From UMGS1370 sp046957575 (GTDB lineage Bacteria > Bacillota > Clostridia > Lachnospirales > Lachnospiraceae): a DNA stretch of 64,000 bases. The position numbers were made by a program, and so were the translations under genes. The stretch's first letter is position 1. Every line of letters starts with the position of its first letter. Location: assembly GCA_046957575.1 (NCBI GenBank), contig JBKUOG010000015.1:15992-79991 (forward strand). Reading direction: 5' to 3'. The notes under the pieces were generated by a model that worked only from the letters and a program-made list of their open reading frames with translations, was not told the DNA's origin and did not search any database. Shown piece by piece: positions 42,530 to 51,694 of this stretch.

Positions 42530-43594
42530 ATGAAACGAAAACCAGGTTTAAAACAAATGGGAATTGCTTTGCTGGCAGCGCTTTATTTAACAGGCTGCGG
42601 CGGAAAAGCGGCTCAGACACAAGCATCAGCAGAGCAGACTGCCGGGACAGACACAGTCCAGACTGAGGCGGCCGGTCAGGAGACATCCGGCCAGATAGAA
42701 GAGACAGAAGAGACTGAAGCGGCTGCCAATGTGGATCGGTATCAGGAGATTGTGGATCGCAGCCAGGATGAAGGCAAACTGACTGCTTATTTTCTGAACT
42801 TAGAGACAGAGCCGGACGCAGAAGATAAGGCAGGAGATTCTACGATTTTGATTTCTCCAGATGGTAAAGTTATGCTCTTAGATGCTGGTCACCCAGATGC
42901 AGGCGATATGGTGGTTCAGGCATTAAAGGATTTAGGGGTTGAAAAGATTGACTACCTGGTGGCATCCCACCCTCATATCGATCACATTGGCGGGATTCCG
43001 GAGGTGGCGGAGGCATTTCCAATAGGGGAGAGCTACCGCTCCTATGTCGAGTACACTACAAACACCTATGACAATTATGTGGCTGCGCTGGAAAAAAGCG
43101 GTGCCGAAAGCCATTTTTTAAAAACAGGGGATGTATTCCAGTTCGGAGAACAGGTACAGGTAGAAGTATTAGGACCTGGAGAGGATATTCAGTATCCGGA
43201 TGGGTTTCCGGACAACAGCACAGAATTTTTAAATAACAATTCGCTTACCTTAAAGTTTACATACGGAGAGTCTACTGCGCTGTTTGGCGGAGATTTGTAC
43301 CTTCCACAGGAGAGGGATTATGTAGAACAATATGGGGAAAAGCTGCAAAGCGATCTGGTAAAAGCTAATCACCATGGCAAAGATACTTCTAATTCTAAAA
43401 AATGGATTAAGGCAGTATCTCCCCAGGTGGCGGTTGCCATGAACGATAAAGCGCCTAATATGACAGTTTGTGAAAATTTTAAGAAAGAGGGGGCTCAGTA
43501 CCATCACACATTTTATGACGGGGTGGTAAAAGTCCGGATGGATGATAAAAAGAATCTGGAAGTAATCGACCAGAAAGACAGCTTTTTGAATTGA
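42530..43594 (+). CDS. Metallo-beta-lactamase-fold lipoprotein, ComEC C-terminal-like
   Basis: A 354-residue exported protein. The signal peptide ends in the lipobox LTGC (Cys near 23), followed by a Thr/Glu/Ala-rich linker to about residue 75. The hydrolase domain has the metal motif ASHPHIDHIGG near 145, GDLYLP near 250 and NHHGKDTSNSKKW near 280. It resembles the stand-alone ComEC/Rec2 beta-lactamase domain, thought to degrade one DNA strand or other phosphodiesters outside the cell. Substrate is unproven. It is a single-gene unit. Confidence 0.87.
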   Translation: MKRKPGLKQMGIALLAALYLTGCGGKAAQTQASAEQTAGTDTVQTEAAGQETSGQIEETEETEAAANVDRYQEIVDRSQDEGKLTAYFLNLETEPDAEDKAGDSTILISPDGKVMLLDAGHPDAGDMVVQALKDLGVEKIDYLVASHPHIDHIGGIPEVAEAFPIGESYRSYVEYTTNTYDNYVAALEKSGAESHFLKTGDVFQFGEQVQVEVLGPGEDIQYPDGFPDNSTEFLNNNSLTLKFTYGESTALFGGDLYLPQERDYVEQYGEKLQSDLVKANHHGKDTSNSKKWIKAVSPQVAVAMNDKAPNMTVCENFKKEGAQYHHTFYDGVVKVRMDDKKNLEVIDQKDSFLN

Positions 43595-43656
43595 TGGAAA
43601 ATGGTGATAACCGAGAAAAGCTGCCATTGGCAGATTTTCCGGATGCCTGGCAACTA

Positions 43657-43700
43657 GAAAGAGGGACGGGAGACCAAAGAATGGTTTCCGTCCTCTTTTT
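43657..43700 (+). terminator. Terminator after the ComEC-like gene
   Basis: AGAGGGACGG pairs with CCGTCCTCT over an 18-base loop, then TTTTT. Confidence 0.8.
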
Positions 43701-43757
43701 ATCATCTTCTGCCGGATCCTGACATATACATAATGGAAAGAACTGCTGGAGGCAGTT

Positions 43758-44894
43758 ATGATAATTTACGTAGTGAAAGAGGGAGATACCATCCATTCCA
43801 TTGCTTCTGCTGCCGGTATTTCGGCGGCAGAGATTGCAGGTGATAATCAAATCCTTTATCCATATCCGCTGGCCGTAGGTCAGGCACTTTATCTTGCGGG
43901 GAAGAAGCCTTCTCCTGACCCAAGGCGCCTTTTTTCTTTTGGTTATGCATATCCGTTTATCCATTACAGAATCCTCAACGAGACACTGCCGTTTTTAAGC
44001 GCCCTTTACGTATTTTCTTATGGATTTACGAAAGAAGGACATTTAATTCCCCCTGCATCAGACGATGCCTGGATGATAGAAGAGGCAAAAGAAGCCCGGA
44101 CTGCTCCTGTGCTTACCCTGACTCCGCTGGGAGAGGATGGAAGATTTAACAATCACCTGGTATCCGAATTGGTGAGAAATCCTGACGTTTCCCAGAGACT
44201 GATTTGGGAATTGGGACGGACTATGCAGGAAAAGGGATTTCGGGGATTGGACATTGATTTTGAATACGTTCTGGCAGAAGACAGGGAACGGTTTGCGGAT
44301 TTTGTAAGCCAGGCCAGAAAGACTTTAAATTTATTTGGATATTCGGTTTCAGTGGCTCTGCCTCCTAAGACTTCTGCGGACCAGAAAGGACTCTTGTATG
44401 AGGGGATTGATTATGGACTTTTGGGGAAGGCCGCCAATTACGTAATGCTGATGACCTATGAGTGGGGATACAGTCAGGGACCGCCTATGGCAGTGGCTCC
44501 TATTCACATGGTTCGCAGGGTAGTGGATTATGCAGTAACCGAAATTCCAAGAGAAAAGATCTGCCTGGGGATTCCCAATTATGGGTATGACTGGCCCCTT
44601 CCTTTTAAACAGGGGGTGACAAGGGCGAAGACTATATCCAATGTGGAAGCAGTCCGTCTGGCAGTGGAGCAGGGGGCGGAGATTAAATTTGACGAGACTG
44701 CCAAATCTCCTTATTTTCGCTACAGTCAAAACGGGACAGAACATGAAGTGTGGTTTGAAGATGTGCGGAGTATACTGGCCAAATTTGAACTGATTAAAGA
44801 GTATGGACTTCTGGGAGCGGGATATTGGCAGTTGATGAACTACTTTCGGGCCAACTGGCTGATGATGGATGAAATGTTTCAAATTGTAACTTGA
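43758..44894 (+). CDS. LysM-domain glycoside hydrolase family 18 protein (spore-lytic SleL/YaaH-like)
   Basis: A 378-residue protein. Residues 1-50 are one LysM peptidoglycan-binding domain (VVKEGDTIHSIASAAGIS). Residues 60-375 are a GH18 barrel with the catalytic motif GLDIDFEYV (Glu at 169), YVMLMTYEWGYSQG near 232 and a final GYWQLMNY. SleL/YaaH-type enzymes hydrolyse cortex muramic-delta-lactam peptidoglycan during spore germination. There is no signal peptide, as in the Bacillus proteins that are packaged in the spore. It suggests a spore former. Confidence 0.9.
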   Translation: MIIYVVKEGDTIHSIASAAGISAAEIAGDNQILYPYPLAVGQALYLAGKKPSPDPRRLFSFGYAYPFIHYRILNETLPFLSALYVFSYGFTKEGHLIPPASDDAWMIEEAKEARTAPVLTLTPLGEDGRFNNHLVSELVRNPDVSQRLIWELGRTMQEKGFRGLDIDFEYVLAEDRERFADFVSQARKTLNLFGYSVSVALPPKTSADQKGLLYEGIDYGLLGKAANYVMLMTYEWGYSQGPPMAVAPIHMVRRVVDYAVTEIPREKICLGIPNYGYDWPLPFKQGVTRAKTISNVEAVRLAVEQGAEIKFDETAKSPYFRYSQNGTEHEVWFEDVRSILAKFELIKEYGLLGAGYWQLMNYFRANWLMMDEMFQIVT

Positions 44895-44935
44895 CCATTT
44901 TTGTCAAATGTTATAAGATTACTATAACAGTTATA
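44891..44935 (+). promoter_or_regulatory. Promoter and palindromic operator of the gntR-mcsAB-clpC operon
   Basis: TTGACC (44891), a 17-base spacer and TAAGAT (44914-44919), overlapping the stop of the previous gene. A perfect 13-base palindrome TATAACAGTTATA (44923-44935) covers the expected start of transcription. No tandem GGTCAAA CtsR heptads are present. Confidence 0.65.
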
Positions 44936-44953
44936 ACGAAAGATGGTGATAAC

Positions 44954-45340
44954 ATGCTCTGGAAAATTGATTTCAGCAGTGATGAAGCTTTGTATCTGCA
45001 GCTATGCAATCAAATCATTATGGATATTGCGGCAGATACGCTGCGGGACGGAGATTCTCTTCCGTCTGTCCGTCAGTTGGCTGACAATATCGGGATTAAT
45101 ATGCATACAGTCAATAAAGCGTATGCAGTATTAAAACAGGAAGGTTTTGTGAAACTGGACAGGAGAAAGGGAGCGTTTATCTGTCTGGATATAGACAAGA
45201 TGCAGGCATTAGAAGAGATGCGTCAGGATCTGGAAGTTGTCCTTGCCAGGGGGATCTGCCGAAATGTAAGCAGAAAAGAGGCTCACCAGCTTCTGGATGA
45301 GGTTTTTGACAGCTATACGAAAAATGACAGGGAAATTTAA
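44954..45340 (+). CDS. GntR family regulator in the ctsR position
   Basis: A 128-residue YtrA-type GntR repressor: winged helix with ALYLQLCNQIIMDI, LPSVRQLADNIGINMHTVNKAY and LDRRKGAFI, plus a short helical tail. The ATG at 44954 has only a weak ribosome site (AAGATGGTG), but the frame upstream lies over the promoter. Its neighbours are mcsA, mcsB and clpC, which in Bacillus follow the repressor gene ctsR. It may therefore control this stress operon by binding the palindrome upstream. The role is inferred from position. Confidence 0.8.
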   Translation: MLWKIDFSSDEALYLQLCNQIIMDIAADTLRDGDSLPSVRQLADNIGINMHTVNKAYAVLKQEGFVKLDRRKGAFICLDIDKMQALEEMRQDLEVVLARGICRNVSRKEAHQLLDEVFDSYTKNDREI

Positions 45341-45383
45341 TCATTTTGCGAAAGGCAGGGTGGTTTTTCAAGGAGGATAATCT

Positions 45384-45959
45384 ATGCTGTGTGAAAGATG
45401 CAGGATTCGGGAGGCAAATATTAAATATACAGAGATTATTAATGGAGTGAAAAACGAGCACAATCTTTGCAGCCAGTGTGCCAGGGAAATGGACTTTACC
45501 GGATATTCCGCCATTTTTGACGGGGAATTTCCGCTGGGAAAACTGTTGTCCGGACTTTTGGGCATTGATGACGAAAAAGACAGGCAGGAAGATAAGATGG
45601 CCCAGGTGGTCTGCCCTTCCTGCGGCACCAGTTATGAAGAGTTTGTAAGCAACAGCCGGTTCGGCTGCATGGACTGCTACAGCGTATTTGACCTGCTGAT
45701 GAGCGACAATATTAAAAAGCTTCAGGGCGGAGATACTCACGTAGGAAAACAGCCGAAGTTTCAGAAAATTCATCCGGTTTCGCAGATTCTGGGGAAAGAG
45801 GAAGAAAATCCAAATCCGGTTTCTGTCAGAGATCAGATTGAACTGTTAAAGGCCCGTCTGGCATCTGCTATTTCCAACGAGGAATACGAACTGGCTGCCC
45901 AGTATCGGGATCAGATTAAAGAATTGCAAAAAGAGAAAGGGGAAGAAAACAATGCTTAG
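45384..45959 (+). CDS. mcsA: McsA-like zinc protein, activator of arginine kinase
   Basis: A 191-residue protein. The N-terminus has two CxxC pairs (CERC near residue 3, CSQC near 29), a second zinc unit follows near 75 (CPSCGTSYEEF, GCMDC), and a C-terminal UVR motif is at about 150-185 (ELLKARLASAISNEEYELAAQYRDQ). McsA binds and activates McsB. AAGGAGG precedes the ATG. It overlaps mcsB by eight bases. Confidence 0.93.
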   Translation: MLCERCRIREANIKYTEIINGVKNEHNLCSQCAREMDFTGYSAIFDGEFPLGKLLSGLLGIDDEKDRQEDKMAQVVCPSCGTSYEEFVSNSRFGCMDCYSVFDLLMSDNIKKLQGGDTHVGKQPKFQKIHPVSQILGKEEENPNPVSVRDQIELLKARLASAISNEEYELAAQYRDQIKELQKEKGEENNA

Positions 45960-46992
45960 ATGGTTTGAAAAGCCGGAGACTTCCTCTGGAAATGTGGTTT
46001 ACAGCCGGGTACGCCTGGCCAGAAACTGGGATGCATACCAGTTTCCCCAGACCCTTTCGGATGATGAGGGAAAAGAAGTAGTAAAACGCCTTGAAAACGG
46101 GTTAAAAGATCTGAAAGAAGAGGATGGTTTGGTCTATGAGTATGCATCTCTGGAAGAATTAAGAGAGCTGGATCGGATGGCTCTCAGAGAGAGAAGGATT
46201 TTAAATTCCGGCACAGTGGCGAAAAAAAGTCCTACCGGAATTATCATTTCAGAAGATGAAAGTACCAGTTTTATTTTAAACGGAGATGATCATATCCGGC
46301 TTCAGATTATGTCGCCGGGGCTTCATCTGGATGAATTGTGGCAGAGGGCGGATAAACTGGATGATTACGTCAATACCCGCTTTTCCTATGCCTATGATGA
46401 AAAATACGGTTATCTCACTTCCTATCCCACCAATGTGGGGACTGGACTGCGGGCATCAGCCATTTTGCACCTGCCCACCCTTTCTCTGGGGAAACGGTTT
46501 CAGAACCTGTTGGCAGAGATGAGCCGGTTTGGAGTAAGTATCCGGGGAGTATACGGAGAGGGAAGCGACAATTACGGAGCCCTTTACGAGATTGCCAATC
46601 AGAAGACGCTGGGACAGAGCGAAAAGGATATAGTAGAACTGGTTACCAAGATTGCCAGACAACTGGACGCTCAGGAGAAAAAGGTGCGTAAAATGGCGCT
46701 GGAAAACCATCGTCTGGAGAGGGAAGATGAAGCGTATAAGTCTTATGGCGTCCTGAAATTTGCCAGACGGCTGACCAAAAAAGACGCTATGATTTTTCTG
46801 TCCCAGCTAATGTCTGGTATAGCGGATGGCCTGATTCATGCAAAAGAGCCATGTTCCATTTACTGCCTGATGCTTGGAATTCAGACTGCCAATCTGCAGA
46901 AATTGTCCAGCCGTCCTTTGGATCAGGAAGAACTGGACATTGCCAGAGCCGCATATCTGCGGGAAGAACTTCCTGAACTTAAGGAAGAATGA
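45952..46992 (+). CDS. mcsB: Protein arginine kinase McsB
   Basis: A 346-residue enzyme that phosphorylates arginine in misfolded proteins and marks them for ClpCP. It belongs to the phosphagen kinase fold: VVYSRVRLARNWDAYQFP near residue 15, LRERRILNSGTVAKK near 80, NGDDHIRLQIMSPG near 110 and LPTLSLGKRFQNL near 175. Length is normal. It starts inside mcsA and ends 33 bases before clpC. Confidence 0.96.
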   Translation: MLRWFEKPETSSGNVVYSRVRLARNWDAYQFPQTLSDDEGKEVVKRLENGLKDLKEEDGLVYEYASLEELRELDRMALRERRILNSGTVAKKSPTGIIISEDESTSFILNGDDHIRLQIMSPGLHLDELWQRADKLDDYVNTRFSYAYDEKYGYLTSYPTNVGTGLRASAILHLPTLSLGKRFQNLLAEMSRFGVSIRGVYGEGSDNYGALYEIANQKTLGQSEKDIVELVTKIARQLDAQEKKVRKMALENHRLEREDEAYKSYGVLKFARRLTKKDAMIFLSQLMSGIADGLIHAKEPCSIYCLMLGIQTANLQKLSSRPLDQEELDIARAAYLREELPELKEE

Positions 46993-47025
46993 TAAAGAGA
47001 TTGCAACTGTTTAGGAGGACACAAT

Positions 47026-49467
47026 ATGATCGATCGATTTACTGCTAAAGCAAAGGAGGCCATCAGTCTGGCTGTGGATGCAGCAGAAGAGCTGGGGCGC
47101 AGTTATGTGGGAACCGAACATCTGCTGTTAGGACTTTTAAGAGAAGGCAGCGGAGTGGCAGCCAGAGTGCTGATAGAAAACGGAGTAGAGGAAAAAAAGA
47201 TATTAAGTCTGATTAGCCAGCTCATTGCTCCGGATAATACTGTAGGACTGGCGGAACAGGAAAACTATACGCCCAGCGCCAGAAGGACAATTGAAAACAG
47301 CTATCGGGAGGCCATTCGTTTTAAAGCGCCTCTAATTGGCACAGAGCATCTTTTGCTGGCCATGATTCGGAACGGAGACTGTGTGGCTGCCCGCCTGTTA
47401 AATACCATGGGGATCAGCGTTCAGAAAATTAATGTGGATCTTCTGGTAGCTATGGGAGAGGATGCCCCGTCTTTAGCCCGCTCAGAGGCAATGAATGGAA
47501 AAAGTGCAGCCGCAAGGCGGGAAACTCCGACTTTGGATGCATACAGCAGAGACCTGACTGCCCTTGCAAAAGAGGGAAAACTGGATCCGGTAATCGGACG
47601 CCAGACGGAAATGCAGAGAGTTGTGCAGATTTTGAGCCGGCGCACTAAAAACAATCCCTGCCTGATTGGGGAGCCGGGAGTCGGAAAGACAGCAGTAGTA
47701 GAAGGGCTGGCCCAGTTGATTGCGTCCAAAGACGTGCCGGATACCATTGCAGACAAGCGGGTTATGACTCTGGATCTTTCCGGCATGGTAGCTGGGTCCA
47801 AATACCGGGGAGAGTTTGAAGAGCGGATTAAAAACGTGATTTCTGAAGTAATCCAGGACGGCAATGTTCTCCTGTTCATTGATGAGATTCACACCATTAT
47901 CGGCGCAGGAGGGGCAGAAGGAGCGCTGGATGCATCCAATATTTTAAAGCCGTCTTTAGCCAGAGGGGAACTGCAGTTAATTGGTGCTACAACCGTAGAG
48001 GAATACCGCAAATATATTGAAAAGGATTCAGCTCTGGAGAGAAGATTCCAGCCGGTTACAGTGGAAGAGCCGTCAGAGACAGAGGCAGTCGAGATTTTAA
48101 GAGGATTAAAGGGCCGGTATGAAGAACATCACAAAGTGACTATAACCGATGAGGCATTAGAGGCAGCAGTCAAATTGTCTGCCCGCTATATCAATGACCG
48201 GTTTCTCCCGGATAAAGCCATTGATTTAATTGACGAGGCATCTTCAAAAGTGCGTCTGGCCGGATTTGCGGAGCCGCCGGAGATTAAGGATTTGGAAGAA
48301 GGCATTGCAGCTTTGGAAAAACAAAAGGAAAATGCCATCCGGACAGAAGCCTATGAAAAGGCGGCAGAGATCAAAAAAAAGCAGGAAAAGAAACGGGAAA
48401 AGATTGAAAAGATCCGTGCAAAATGGGAAAAAGAACGAAACAGCCGTCCCAGGATTGTAGATGAAAACGAAATCGCAGATGTGGTTGCCGGATGGACCAA
48501 GATTCCAGTCCGCAAACTGGAAGAGGAAGAGTCAGAGCGGTTAAAGAAGCTGGAATCTATTCTCCATGAACGGGTAGTAGGCCAGGAAGAAGCAGTGACG
48601 GCTGTTTCCAAAGCAATCCGCAGAGGCAGAGTCGGCTTAAAAGATCCGAAGCGTCCGATTAGCTCCTTCCTGTTTTTAGGGCCTACCGGCGTGGGAAAGA
48701 CAGAGCTTTGCAAAGCTCTTGCAGAAGCCATGTTCGGCACAGAAAATGCGCTGATCCGGGTGGACATGTCCGAATATATGGAAAAGCACAGCGTGTCTAA
48801 AATGATTGGTTCTCCTCCAGGATATGTAGGATATGAAGAAGGCGGGCAGCTTAGCGAAAAAGTGCGCAGAAATCCGTATTCTGTGATTTTGTTCGACGAG
48901 GTGGAAAAAGCTCATCCGGATGTGTTCAATATCCTTTTGCAGGTATTGGACGACGGCCATATTACAGATGCGCAGGGACGGAAAATAGATTTTAAAAACA
49001 CCATTCTCATTATGACTTCCAATGCAGGAGCAGAAAATATTATCTCGCCGAAACGTCTGGGCTTTGCGTCTGCCAGTGATGAAAAGGAAAACTACACTTT
49101 TATGAAGGGGCGTGTCATGGACGAGGTGAAGCGCCTGTTTAAGCCGGAGTTTTTAAACCGGATTGATGACATTATCGTATTCCACCAGCTTAATAAAGAG
49201 CATATGAAAGAAATTGTCTCAATTATGTTAAAATCCGTTGAAAAACGTGCAAAAGAGCAGATGGATATTGAGGTTTTTGTAACTGCTCAGGCTAAAGAAT
49301 TTTTGGTGGAAAAGGGCTATGATGAAAAGTACGGCGCCCGTCCCTTAAGAAGAACCATTCAAAATCTGTTGGAGGACAAGCTGGCAGAGGCAGTATTAGA
49401 CGGCACTGTGAAAGTGGGAGATAAAGTAGAGGTGGTATTAGAATCTGACAGCCTCAAATTCCTGTAA
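47026..49467 (+). CDS. clpC: ATP-dependent Clp protease ATPase subunit ClpC
   Basis: An 813-residue AAA+ unfoldase that feeds arginine-phosphorylated and damaged proteins to ClpP. Two N-terminal Clp repeats occupy about 1-145, AAA1 has Walker A GEPGVGKTA near 215, a UVR-like coiled middle segment lies near 430-475, and AAA2 has GPTGVGKTE near 550 and the sensor GARPLRRTIQ near 770. A ClpP-binding VGF loop is expected in AAA2; I see RLGFAS near 680. AGGAGGAC precedes the ATG. Confidence 0.97.
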   Translation: MIDRFTAKAKEAISLAVDAAEELGRSYVGTEHLLLGLLREGSGVAARVLIENGVEEKKILSLISQLIAPDNTVGLAEQENYTPSARRTIENSYREAIRFKAPLIGTEHLLLAMIRNGDCVAARLLNTMGISVQKINVDLLVAMGEDAPSLARSEAMNGKSAAARRETPTLDAYSRDLTALAKEGKLDPVIGRQTEMQRVVQILSRRTKNNPCLIGEPGVGKTAVVEGLAQLIASKDVPDTIADKRVMTLDLSGMVAGSKYRGEFEERIKNVISEVIQDGNVLLFIDEIHTIIGAGGAEGALDASNILKPSLARGELQLIGATTVEEYRKYIEKDSALERRFQPVTVEEPSETEAVEILRGLKGRYEEHHKVTITDEALEAAVKLSARYINDRFLPDKAIDLIDEASSKVRLAGFAEPPEIKDLEEGIAALEKQKENAIRTEAYEKAAEIKKKQEKKREKIEKIRAKWEKERNSRPRIVDENEIADVVAGWTKIPVRKLEEEESERLKKLESILHERVVGQEEAVTAVSKAIRRGRVGLKDPKRPISSFLFLGPTGVGKTELCKALAEAMFGTENALIRVDMSEYMEKHSVSKMIGSPPGYVGYEEGGQLSEKVRRNPYSVILFDEVEKAHPDVFNILLQVLDDGHITDAQGRKIDFKNTILIMTSNAGAENIISPKRLGFASASDEKENYTFMKGRVMDEVKRLFKPEFLNRIDDIIVFHQLNKEHMKEIVSIMLKSVEKRAKEQMDIEVFVTAQAKEFLVEKGYDEKYGARPLRRTIQNLLEDKLAEAVLDGTVKVGDKVEVVLESDSLKFL

Positions 49468-49501
49468 TCGTCTTATGAGAAACGTGCAGCAGTTATAAAA
49501 A

Positions 49502-49590
49502 TTGTAACAGTTCAGCCAGGAAAATTCTTATGAAAACAAGCTTTCAACGCTTTTTCCTGTCTGAATCTTTGCATGGCTGATCGGTTACCA
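49502..49590 (+). repeat. Dispersed hairpin repeat, copy B
   Basis: The left arm TTGTAACAGTTCAGCC (49502-49517) faces the right arm GGCTGATCGGTTAC (49575-49588). Inside, AGGAAAA and TTTTCCT can also pair. The whole 89-base element can fold as one long imperfect hairpin. It lies between clpC and the next promoter and could double as the clpC terminator, though no clear T tract follows. Confidence 0.65.
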
Positions 49591-49607
49591 AAAATTTCGG
49601 TTCAAAC

Positions 49608-49636
49608 TTGTTATTTTTACGAAAAAATGCTATAAT
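49608..49636 (+). promoter_or_regulatory. Promoter of the hypothetical-radA unit
   Basis: TTGTTA, a 17-base spacer and a perfect TATAAT, 40 bases before the start codon. The longer open frame that begins at 49608 would lie over this promoter, which supports the later ATG. Confidence 0.75.
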
Positions 49637-49676
49637 AGCCATGATATTTACAGCAAAATACCAGGAGGATAAAGAA

Positions 49677-50087
49677 ATGCCAGCAAATGAATTAATCCGC
49701 AGTGAAGCTGACGGAAGCATTAGTTTTGGAGATTATAAACTGTCTGCCAAGGCAAAATTAGATAATTTTGAGCATCAGGGAGATTTGTATAAAGTAAAAA
49801 CCTTTTATGAAATGACGAAATTAGAGAAAAACGGGATGTTTGTTTATGAATCTGTGCCGGGAACAGCAGTAGAAAAGCTTCATGTGACCGACAGAGGCTG
49901 CAGCTGCATCGTAAAAGGAGATAAAGATGCGCAGCTTACCATCCAGTTAGAGGATGACAGCGACTATGAGGTTTATGTAGACGGCGTTTCCGTAGGCGGG
50001 ATGAAGACCAACATGAGCGGCAAGCTGGTAGTTGGCGTAGAGCTGGGAGAAGGAGCAGCCGCAGATATTCGGGTGGAGAAGAGATAA
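49677..50087 (+). CDS. Hypothetical small beta-rich protein upstream of radA
   Basis: A 136-residue protein I cannot assign. It has no signal peptide or membrane helix. The sequence alternates short beta-like stretches and turns (SISFGDYKLSAKAKLDNFEH, YEVYVDGVSVGGMKTNMSGK, VGVELGEG). Two Cys sit close together (RGCSCIV). AGGAGG lies eight bases before the ATG. It precedes radA by three bases, so they are cotranscribed. Relatives in Lachnospiraceae are, as I recall, sometimes labelled endosialidase without evidence. Confidence 0.7.
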   Translation: MPANELIRSEADGSISFGDYKLSAKAKLDNFEHQGDLYKVKTFYEMTKLEKNGMFVYESVPGTAVEKLHVTDRGCSCIVKGDKDAQLTIQLEDDSDYEVYVDGVSVGGMKTNMSGKLVVGVELGEGAAADIRVEKR

Positions 50088-50090
50088 TTT

Positions 50091-51497
50091 ATGGCAAAAG
50101 CGAAGACGACAGTATTTTTCTGCAGAGAATGCGGGTATGAATCCGCAAAATGGATGGGCCAGTGCCCGGCCTGCAGAGAGTGGAACACATTCGTAGAAGA
50201 GCCGGTTGAAAAAAAGGAGCCGCGGGGCCTTGGCCTTGCGGCTTCCCGCAGTTTAGGGGGATTGGGAGGAAAATCTCCAAAAAACGGAGAGACTGCCCTT
50301 TGTCCGTCGCTTTTATCTGAGATTTCAGTAGAAGAAGCAGATCGGATTTCTACTGGCTTTTTAGAACTGGACCGGGTTCTGGGCGATGGAATTGTAAAAG
50401 GTTCTCTGGTACTAGTGGGCGGAGATCCAGGAATTGGAAAATCCACCCTGCTTTTGCAGGTCTGCCGCAATCTGGCAAACAGTGGCAGAAGGGTTTTATA
50501 TATTTCCGGAGAAGAGTCCTTAAAGCAGATTAAGCTTAGAGCCAATCGGATAGGCCGGGTGGCCGGCGATCTCCGCTTTTTGTGCGAGACGAATCTGGAA
50601 CAAATAGAAGGGGTTATCAGCCGGGAAAAGCCGGAGGTGGTAATCATTGATTCCATTCAGACCATGTTTCGAGAAGAAGTGACCTCTGCGCCGGGCAGCG
50701 TCAGCCAGGTGCGGGAGTCTACCAGTCTTTTAATGCAGATTGCAAAAGGACTGGGGATTACGGTTTTCATTGTAGGTCATGTGACCAAAGAAGGCGTGGT
50801 GGCAGGGCCGAGAGTCTTAGAACATATGGTAGATACAGTTCTGTATTTTGAGGGAGATCGCCATGCATCTTACCGGCTCCTGCGCGGAGTCAAAAACCGG
50901 TTTGGATCCACCAATGAGATCGGCGTCTTTGAGATGCAGGAGACAGGACTGGCTGAGGTGGAAAACCCATCCGAATACATGCTCTCCGGACGGCCTCAGG
51001 ATGCATCCGGGGCGGTTGTGGCGTGTCTCATCGAGGGAACCAGGCCAATCCTTTTAGAGGTGCAGGCGCTGGTGACAGAGACCAGTTTTGGAATGCCAAG
51101 AAGAACAGCTGCTGGAACGGATTACAACCGGGTCAACCTTTTAATGGCAGTGTTGGAAAAGCGGTGTCATTACGATTTGGCCAGATTTGATGCTTACGTC
51201 AACATAGCCGGAGGCATGAAGATGAATGAGCCGGCTCTGGATCTGGCCATTGTGATGGCGCTGATTTCCAGTTATAAAGACAGGCCGGTTGATCCGGGAA
51301 TTATTTTATTTGGAGAAGTGGGGCTGTCAGGAGAAGTCCGGGCGGTATCAATGGCGGAGCAGAGAGTGGCAGAAGCGGTAAAACTGGGATTTACCACCTG
51401 CGTCCTGCCCCAGCTTTGCCTGGAAAAGATGAAGCCGACAGACAAGATTCGGTTGATAGGAGTCCGCAATATAAAAGAAGCCATTGGGCTGATATAG
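50091..51497 (+). CDS. radA: DNA repair protein RadA
   Basis: A 468-residue RecA-like branch-migration helicase. The zinc finger has Cys at 11, 14, 25 and 28 (CRECG, CPAC). Walker A is GGDPGIGKSTLL near 113, the RadA-specific motif LRGVKNRFGSTNE is near 265, and the C-terminal Lon-protease-like domain spans about 300-468. RadA helps process recombination intermediates and supports transformation. It forms an operon with the preceding small gene. Confidence 0.97.
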   Translation: MAKAKTTVFFCRECGYESAKWMGQCPACREWNTFVEEPVEKKEPRGLGLAASRSLGGLGGKSPKNGETALCPSLLSEISVEEADRISTGFLELDRVLGDGIVKGSLVLVGGDPGIGKSTLLLQVCRNLANSGRRVLYISGEESLKQIKLRANRIGRVAGDLRFLCETNLEQIEGVISREKPEVVIIDSIQTMFREEVTSAPGSVSQVRESTSLLMQIAKGLGITVFIVGHVTKEGVVAGPRVLEHMVDTVLYFEGDRHASYRLLRGVKNRFGSTNEIGVFEMQETGLAEVENPSEYMLSGRPQDASGAVVACLIEGTRPILLEVQALVTETSFGMPRRTAAGTDYNRVNLLMAVLEKRCHYDLARFDAYVNIAGGMKMNEPALDLAIVMALISSYKDRPVDPGIILFGEVGLSGEVRAVSMAEQRVAEAVKLGFTTCVLPQLCLEKMKPTDKIRLIGVRNIKEAIGLI

Positions 51498-51510
51498 AAA
51501 TTTAGGGAAA

Positions 51511-51568
51511 GGTCCAGGATAAAGGAAAAACGGGTGAGAACAGGCTGGCGCCGCCTTTATCCCGGACC
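51511..51568 (+). other. Stem-loop after radA without T tract
   Basis: GGTCCAGGATAAAGG pairs with CCTTTATCCCGGACC (one G-T) over a 28-base loop. No T run follows, so it is unlikely to be a simple terminator. It may protect the 3' end of the radA mRNA or be a structured RNA element. Confidence 0.55.
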
Positions 51569-51618
51569 GTTGTCAACTGGAAATTTTTGTGCAATTTAGC
51601 AGAGTAAAAGAGAAAATG

Positions 51619-51648
51619 AAAAAACTCCGAAGTAACAATACTTCAGAG
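51619..51648 (-). terminator. Terminator of the tRNA-Trp transcript
   Basis: On the minus strand CTCTGAAGTA-TTGT-TACTTCGGAG is followed by TTTTTT, 47 bases after the tRNA 3' end. Confidence 0.85.
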
Positions 51649-51694
51649 CCTTTTCTCACACTTTTTCACACTTATAATTTCTTCCCAAAGGAAA

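Noticed and set aside
44891..44910. CtsR-like box (TTGACC and GTCAAA)
   Set aside because: CtsR boxes are tandem GGTCAAA heptads; here the halves are inverted and TTGACC is better explained as a -35 element.
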